64,000 nt of DNA, from contig CAYWXK010000001.1 in assembly GCA_964462515.1 (NCBI GenBank), positions 62,001 through 126,000 on the forward strand, read 5' to 3'. Positions 59,368 to 64,000 of the stretch are shown one piece after another; the first letter of the stretch is position 1; the number at the start of each line of letters is the position of its first letter. Origin of the DNA: CAYWXK01 sp964462515. Lineage in GTDB: Bacteria > Planctomycetota > Phycisphaerae > Sedimentisphaerales > Anaerobacaceae. Under the pieces are notes generated by a model that worked only from the letters and a program-made list of their open reading frames with translations, ran no database searches and was not told the origin of the DNA. The position numbers and the translations under genes were made by a program.

Positions 59368-60069
59368 GGACGTTGGACGAGGGACAATAGAGCACGGAAT
59401 ACATAAAAAAAAGTAATAAAAAGATAAAAAAAATTGAAAATTGGGGGTTTTTTTCAAAAACTTTTGAAAATGGGGCGGTTGGTGATACATAAAGACGTGA
59501 TTTTATAGGACATATTTGTTTTTAGCGTAAAAATGGGGGTAAAAATGAGTACTTTTTTGCGCTTTTTTGACAGAAATTAGCAACTATTAGCAACTTTTTG
59601 CAAAAATGAGTTACTTTTTGAGCTGTTTTGAGCAGGTTTTTGCCACGAGGACACGAAGGTAAAAGACACAAAAGCAACCACAGATTACGCAGATTAACAC
59701 AGATTATTTTCATCACAAAAGGCACAAAATTAACCACGAATTAACACGAATAGACACAAATTTTTCAGACGCGGATTTACACAGATGAACACGGCATTTT
59801 GTTTTCCCCAAGAGTGAAAAGGTTACGAAGTTGGTGCTTTACAGCGGTTCACCGGTTTTGAGCGGATTTTTTGACTACTACTTTGGGGGTAGATGAGGGG
59901 CGAGGGAAGACGGAGGACAACGAAGGGTTACTTTATTAATTTGGCGATTTGCTTGAAGTGGGGGTGGTTAGCGGTTTTAAGCTGCATTTCGGATTTTCTG
60001 CAAAACGTTCTTGACAGCAAGGCGACAAGGCCTTATAATTATATTTAATAACTATAGGAAGTGAGGAAT
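59368..60069. other. Gene-free interval with dispersed text-like repeats
   Basis: About 700 bases without a supported gene. It contains the perfect inverted repeat TTTTCAAAA-AC-TTTTGAAAA (59452-59471) and a run of CCACAGATTACGCAGATTAA and ACGAATTAACACGAATAGAC-type units (59642-59800), similar in style to 15974-16043. Confidence 0.55.
59642..59800. repeat. Run of ACACGAA/ACAGATT-type repeat units
   Basis: GCCACGAGGACACGAAGG, ACCACAGATTACGCAGATTA, ACCACGAATTAACACGAATA and GCGGATTTACACAGATGAAC follow one another. They are short near-copies of each other and of the CCACGAAGGCAC unit at 15974. Confidence 0.5.
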
Positions 60070-60162
60070 ATGAGGACATATTACACGCACTCTGACAGAT
60101 TTTATACGTGCGCAATGTGCGCCGTAAAAATATTAACAGTTTTTGAAAGGGTGAAAAAATGA
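60070..60162 (+). CDS. Possible 30-residue leader ORF coupled to the repeat protein
   Basis: ATG 60070 has GAGGAAT upstream and opens a 30-codon frame (MRTYYTHSDRFYTCAMCAVK and ten more residues). Its TGA overlaps the ATG of the next gene as ATGA. The frame contains a GTGCGCAATGTGCGCC inverted repeat. It resembles no known protein; it may be a translated leader that couples or regulates the downstream gene, or chance. Confidence 0.3.
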   Translation: MRTYYTHSDRFYTCAMCAVKILTVFERVKK

Positions 60163-62694
60163 GAACTACAAAAATGTTAGTAATGTTAATCTTTTGTTTG
60201 GGCCTGATAGCCGGCTTTGCTGGCGTGGCTGTCGCGGCACCGATGGGGACGGCGTTTACCTATCAGGGACGGCTCCTTGATTCCAATAAGGCTGCGGATG
60301 GTTTGTATGACTTTCAATTCAAGCTCTTCGATGCCAGCGTTGCAGGGACACAGAAGGGAAGCACAATTACTGTAAACGAACTTGATGTCGTTGATGGGTC
60401 CTTTATAGTCTATCTAGATTTCGGAAGCGATGTCTTCGATGGTGATGACCGCTGGCTGGAAATGGGCGTCAGAGCTGGAGAACTCAGCGATCCAGCCCCC
60501 TACACCATTCTTGCTCCCAGACAGGCGATCACGGCGACGCCTTACGCTCTACAAACCCGTGGTTTATTTGTAGGTGAAGGATACGTGCTTGGTTGGGAAC
60601 CTAAGGAATCAGATAGAGCATGGATTTCAGTAGCGATGTCGGCAGACGGGACAAAACAAACTGCGGTTGTTAATGGCGGACAGATATATGTCTCAACGAA
60701 CTCAGGCAATACCTGGACACCTAAGGAATCGAATAGATACTGGCAGTCAGTAGCGATGTCAGCAGATGGGACAAAACAAACTGCAGTTGTCAGCAGGTTT
60801 GATTCTACCGGACAGATATACATCTCGACGGACTCTGGCAATACCTGGACTGCTAAGGGATGGAATACATACTGGCGGTCAGTAGCGATGTCGGCGGACG
60901 GGACAAAACAAACTGCGGTTGTTTATAATAATGGACAGATATATATCTCAACGGACTCAGGCAATACATGGACAGCTAAGGAATCGAATAGATTGTGGTA
61001 CTCAGTAGCGATGTCGGCGGACGGGGCAAAACAAACTGCGGTTGTTAATGGCGGACAGATATATGTCTCAACGGACTCAGGCAATACCTGGACAGCTAAG
61101 GAACAAAATAGAAACTGGTATTCAGTAGCGATGTCGGCGGACGGGGCAAAACAAACTGCGGTTGTTAATGGCGGACNNNNNNNNNNNNNNNNNNNNNNNN
61201 NNNNNNNNNNNNNNNNNNNNNNNNNNNNNNNNNNNNNNNNNNNNNNNNNNNNNNNNNNNNNNNNNNNNNNNNNNNNAGATATATGTCTCAACGGACTCAG
61301 GCAATACATGGACAGCTAAGGAATCGAATAGAAACTGGCGGTCAGTAGCGATGTCAGCAGATGGGACAAAACAAACTGCGGTTGTTTATCCCGGACAGAT
61401 ATATATCTCGACGGACTCAGGCAATACCTGGACAGCTAAGGAATCAAGTAGAAACTGGATTTCAGTAGCGATGTCATCAGATGGGACGAAACGGACTGCG
61501 GTTGTTTTTGGCGGACAGATTTATGTCGCCTATACTGGTTTTTCCGTGGGTATTGGGACAAAGAACCCAACTGCGGAGCTGGAGGTCGCAGGTCAGGTCA
61601 AGATTACGGACGGCTCGCAGGGAACCGGCAAAGTCCTTACATCTGATTCAAGTGGTCTTGCGTCCTGGCAGACCCTTTTCACCGGTGACGCCGACTGGAT
61701 TATCTCAGGAAACAATATGTATTCCGGCGTATCGGGCAACGTTGGTATCGGAACGGCGAGCCCTGCTCAAAAGCTTCACGTCAGAGGCAGCGCTCAATTT
61801 GATAAAAGCGGTCCGGAAGTGGGGCGATTGACTCTCAATACTGTTACCCGCAACGACCCGGGTCGCTATGGTATCGTCTTCGCGAATAATCTGCTGGCAC
61901 CATTTCTCGGTGATGATACACAAGACCAGACCTTCGGATTCCTTACGGGCTGGTCTAACACTCGGACCTACAGCGCTCGCCTTCAAGTGTACGGCAGGGC
62001 CACAGGTAATTGGGGATGCTACATCGGGATGTCTCATGATGGGACCGATGGGCTGATAAATACGGACGTCGGCGATATTGTGCTAAGCCCAGCGCAAAAT
62101 GTAGGCATCGGAACGACGAATCCTCAATCCAAACTAAGTGTCGGAGGAGACGGCTATAGCAATACTGGCGTCTACGGAGCCAATACTGGCTACGGCGGCT
62201 ATTTTGTGGCAGAAGGCACCTCTTCTGGCACGGGCGTCTTCGGCCTGGCCGCAGGCCCTTCTGGAATTGGCGTCCATGGCTATGGAGGAGCATATGACTT
62301 TTACGCCACAGGGCCGGGCACGAATTACGGCACCCCTTCATCTATCCGCTGGAAGAGGGACATCCAGCCTATTGATGAAGCGCTCGGTAAGGTTATGAAT
62401 CTTCGCGGCGTATATTTTAACTGGGATGCCGAGCATGGCGGAGGCCACGATGTAGGTATGATAGCCGAGGAAGTAGGCAAGGTCCTGCCGGAGATAGTGG
62501 AGTACGAAGAAAATGGGATAGACGCTACCGGTATGGACTACGGCAAGTTGACGCCGCTTTTAGTTGAAGCCGTCAAGGCGTTAAAAACGGAGGTTGACCA
62601 GTTACAAAAAGAGAACGCCGATTTGCGTAATCGTGTGGAAGCAATGGAAAAAATGATGACCGGTGGTTCAAGGTTGCAGATAGGAGTCAAATGA
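60159..62694 (+). CDS. Secreted BNR-like repeat protein with C-terminal S74-type chaperone domain, interrupted by an assembly gap
   Basis: Two open frames flank the 100-base N run. Deleting the Ns joins GGCGGAC to AGATATATGTC and restores one frame of 811 codons, so this is a single gene. A signal peptide (LIFCLGLIAGFAGVAVA) and a TFTYQGRLLD-type N-terminal domain (~30-135) lead into ~40-residue repeats reading YISTDSGNTWTAKESNR and SVAMSADGTKQTAVV, like Asp-box (BNR) propeller blades; at least seven are visible. The tail has GIGTASPAQKLHV and GVFGLAAG fibre-like repeats, then SSIRWKRDIQPI, DVGMIAEEVGKVLPEIVEY and a coiled coil (VDQLQKENADLRNRVEAMEK), the Peptidase_S74 self-cleaving chaperone seen in phage tail spikes and bacterial adhesins. 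It is probably an extracellular trimeric fibre. True repeat number is unknown. Confidence 0.85.
60600..61520 (+). repeat. Tandem coding repeats of about 120 bp
   Basis: Near-identical units, each holding TCAGTAGCGATGTC and GGACAGATATATGTCTCAAC followed by AATACCTGGAC, recur at about 60600, 60721, 60850, 60973, 61096 and after the gap at about 61314 and 61437. Units 1-5 and those after the gap differ by few bases, which explains the failed assembly. Confidence 0.85.
61177..61276. other. Assembly gap (100 Ns)
   Basis: Exactly 100 Ns fall inside the tandem repeat array. The two sides join seamlessly in the repeat unit if the Ns are removed, so the real gap may be zero or any whole number of repeat units. 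Confidence 0.95.
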
Positions 62695-63092
62695 TGAATA
62701 CGCAAAAAACCAGATTGCTTTTGATATTCGGTATTGCAGCCCTAACGGCTTTTGTGTCAGCGGGCTGGGGTGATTACCAGATTGTCTGGAGCACGATAGA
62801 CGGCGGCGGGACAAGTAGCGGCGGGCCATACACACTTACCGGCACAATTGGTCAGCCGGATGCGGCCTATAGCAGCGGCGGCAATTATGAGATGCTTGGC
62901 GGCTTCTGGCCCGGCGGGCCTTTGTGCATAGTCGAGTTTGGCGACTTTGCTAAATTTGCCGAGCATTGGCTTGGGACCGGCAGCGGCTTAGCCGGCGATA
63001 TAGACGGTGACGGCGATGTTGACATCGAGGACCTCAAGCGCCTTGCTGATAACTGGCTTTGTTATTGTCCGTATAATTGGACGCTGAGATAA
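62691..63092 (+). CDS. Small secreted protein with dockerin-like tail
   Basis: The 133-residue protein overlaps the preceding stop (ATGA). A signal peptide (LLLIFGIAALTAFVSA) is followed by a short module common in Phycisphaerae secreted proteins: DYQIVWSTIDGGGTSSGG, YTLTGTIGQPDAA and YEMLGGFWPGG. It ends in a dockerin-like segment, FAKFAEHWLGTGSGLAGDID, whose calcium loop continues DGDGDVDIEDLKRLADNWL. The only full loop is the second one. It is co-translated with the S74-tailed repeat protein and is probably displayed with it. The precise role is unknown. Confidence 0.8.
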   Translation: MMNTQKTRLLLIFGIAALTAFVSAGWGDYQIVWSTIDGGGTSSGGPYTLTGTIGQPDAAYSSGGNYEMLGGFWPGGPLCIVEFGDFAKFAEHWLGTGSGLAGDIDGDGDVDIEDLKRLADNWLCYCPYNWTLR

Positions 63093-63325
63093 AGACGGAG
63101 GACGGAAGACAGAATACAGAAGACAGAATACAGAGGACAGAAGACCCTTCGACTCGCTGCGCTTGCTCAGGGCAAGCAGAAGACGGACGATAGACGTAGG
63201 ACGAGGACAGGAGCAGATTCCTCGGCGGCGTTTTTGGCTTTTTCAAAAGCCCCGCAATGCCCCTCACAACAACGGTGGCCTACCTACTTGCGGTCTCTTT
63301 TCGACGCTGGAACTGAAAAAAATTA
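63093..63325. other. Short repeat-rich interval between convergent genes
   Basis: GACGGAAGACAGAATACAGA-type units fill 63092-63145 and 63180-63210, flanking CCCTTCGACTCGCTGCGCTT then GCTCAGGGC (63145-63173), a hairpin-like repeat. No gene is supported. Confidence 0.5.
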
Positions 63326-63877
63326 TTACTTCCAGCAGACTGTGAGGGTTTGTCTGGCTGTGTAATAGCCGGCCCCCGCGTCTTCCTGTCGGAAGACAGG
63401 AGCGGGGGCGGCAGGTGCGGTATTCTTGAAAGCCCTGACGGATAAGATTACCTCGACAGCGCCATTGCCGGGAAAATGTGTTACTTGAGAACCGTTGACC
63501 AGAAAGCAATCATAATCACTCCAGCCGGCTGTTCTACCGCCCGTTTGGTCTGTTCCTCCGCCATAATACTCCAAATTATATTGGGTAACGAGCGTTCGCA
63601 CACCATCCTTTGAGAGCTGAGCTGCGTATGAGTTATCGGCAATGATTTGCACGTCTCTATTAGTGTAAAGTATCAGCGAAGAACTGCCGGACACCTCTCG
63701 GTTTTCATTTGTGAGGTTTCCGAGATTGATTGCCGGGAAACTGTCGTCCGACCACTCAACAATGTCTTCTACCGTGCAGGATATATCGCAGGTGGCACGA
63801 ACAGGGGCGTGCTCAGCCGACACCAAGTTTTGCATCGAAAAAAGGGCCAATATTGAGAATACGAAATTGCGGCTCAT
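63326..63877 (-). CDS. Small secreted protein of unknown function
   Basis: The 183-residue protein starts at ATG 63877 behind CTGGAGGAGTATAAAAA. A signal peptide (FVFSILALFSMQNLVSA) precedes a beta-rich mature part: ATCDISCTVEDIVEWSDDSF, NREVSGSSSLILYTNRDVQI and AVEVILSVRAF. The two Cys in CDISC could pair. No family is recognised; the layout resembles small fimbrial or spore-coat-type beta-sandwich proteins, which is only an impression. A family B palindrome is embedded at residues ~157-169 (APAPVFRQEDAGAG) near the C-terminus. It has the clearest promoter in the window just upstream. Confidence 0.7.
   Translation of the reverse strand: MSRNFVFSILALFSMQNLVSAEHAPVRATCDISCTVEDIVEWSDDSFPAINLGNLTNENREVSGSSSLILYTNRDVQIIADNSYAAQLSKDGVRTLVTQYNLEYYGGGTDQTGGRTAGWSDYDCFLVNGSQVTHFPGNGAVEVILSVRAFKNTAPAAPAPVFRQEDAGAGYYTARQTLTVCWK
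63372..63409. repeat. Palindromic repeat family B, copy 4, inside a CDS
   Basis: GCCCCCGC and GCGGGGGC arms enclose the hairpin GTCTTCCTGTCGGAAGAC. On the minus strand it is read as PAPVFRQEDAGAG. It is the most regular copy of the family. Confidence 0.8.
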
Positions 63878-63936
63878 TTTTTATACTCCTCCAGTCCTAA
63901 CCGTGTATAGTTACGTTTGCCCTAACCTGATAACTT

Positions 63937-63966
63937 ATTATACCAAAATAAGAGTAAAAAAGTCAA
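63937..63966 (-). promoter_or_regulatory. Sigma-70-type promoter of the small secreted protein gene
   Basis: On the minus strand TTGACT (63961-63966) and TATAAT (63937-63942) are separated by 18 bases, about 60 bases upstream of the ATG at 63877. Both boxes are at or one base from consensus. Confidence 0.65.
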
Positions 63967-64000
63967 CAACACAATTGCATAGAGTAACCTTGACTATTAT

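Noticed and set aside
60600..61520. Regularly spaced repeats reminiscent of a CRISPR array
   Set aside because: Units of about 120 bp are contiguous, in frame and encode propeller-like blades; there are no unique spacers or cas genes.

Overview
The window looks like a stretch of a planctomycete chromosome, most likely from the Phycisphaerae (Sedimentisphaerales-like). No marker gene fixes this. The inference rests on gene content: ThuA and DUF1080 (3-keto-disaccharide hydrolase) proteins, a Tat-exported sulfatase, heparinase II/III-type proteins, large PQQ-type beta-propeller proteins, FG-GAP/VCBS repeat proteins, and secreted proteins ending in a dockerin-like D-x-N/D-x-D-G tail with the W-L ending typical of that class. 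A run of 100 Ns at 61177-61276 shows this is a scaffolded draft assembly, probably a metagenome-assembled genome. I see no rRNA, tRNA, CRISPR array, transposase or integrase.

Layout. 1-3044: minus-strand keto-sugar cluster (DUF1080-ThuA fusion running off the left edge, sugar isomerase/epimerase-like TIM barrel, ThuA lipoprotein). 3476-12465: secreted proteins, including a tandem pair sharing one C-terminal domain (one fused to FG-GAP repeats) and a putative glycoside hydrolase. 12605-19150: a one-domain EF-Tu-like protein, a DUF5060 glycoside hydrolase with a broken thrombospondin-type-3 tail, a two-subunit thiamine-diphosphate E1 dehydrogenase whose alpha subunit carries a Tat-like signal, and a duplicated YgiT-type zinc-finger protein. 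19402-26061: clpB, a GC-rich beta-propeller gene followed by an orphan copy of the clpB 3' end, then an AT-rich, 4-nt-overlapping pair encoding a PD-(D/E)XK nuclease-like protein and a beta-CASP metallo-beta-lactamase. 26213-36223: LysE exporter, sulfatase, acyl-CoA/AMP ligase, heparinase-like protein, 1018-residue PQQ propeller protein. 36285-42977: a molybdate/tungstate-type ABC operon with two binding proteins, then a membrane-anchored unknown protein with an FtsX/MacB-type ABC exporter. 43003-59367: a polysaccharide-degradation block (double metallo-beta-lactamase/glycoside hydrolase fusion, heparinase II/III, 1936-residue subtilase with beta-helix and dockerin-like tail, DUF5060/GH-A enzyme, DUF6259-like enzyme). 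60159-63877: a repeat protein with an S74 chaperone tail interrupted by the assembly gap, a small dockerin-like protein and a small secreted protein.

Functionally most genes serve capture, desulfation, cleavage and uptake of complex (sulfated or uronic) polysaccharides, with proteostasis and oxyanion-uptake genes interspersed.

The most unusual signal is a swarm of short palindromic repeats (several families, about 20-50 bp). They lie between genes and, remarkably, in frame inside at least nine coding sequences, where they add short extra peptides. One family encodes a recurring peptide of the form P-A-x-x-S-x-D-x-S-R-G in the same frame each time. This resembles the protein-embedded palindromic elements known from Rickettsia. 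Other second-look items are the nuclease/beta-CASP pair, the orphan clpB tail, and a CTT-TGA-C frameshift site in the thrombospondin-repeat glycoside hydrolase.
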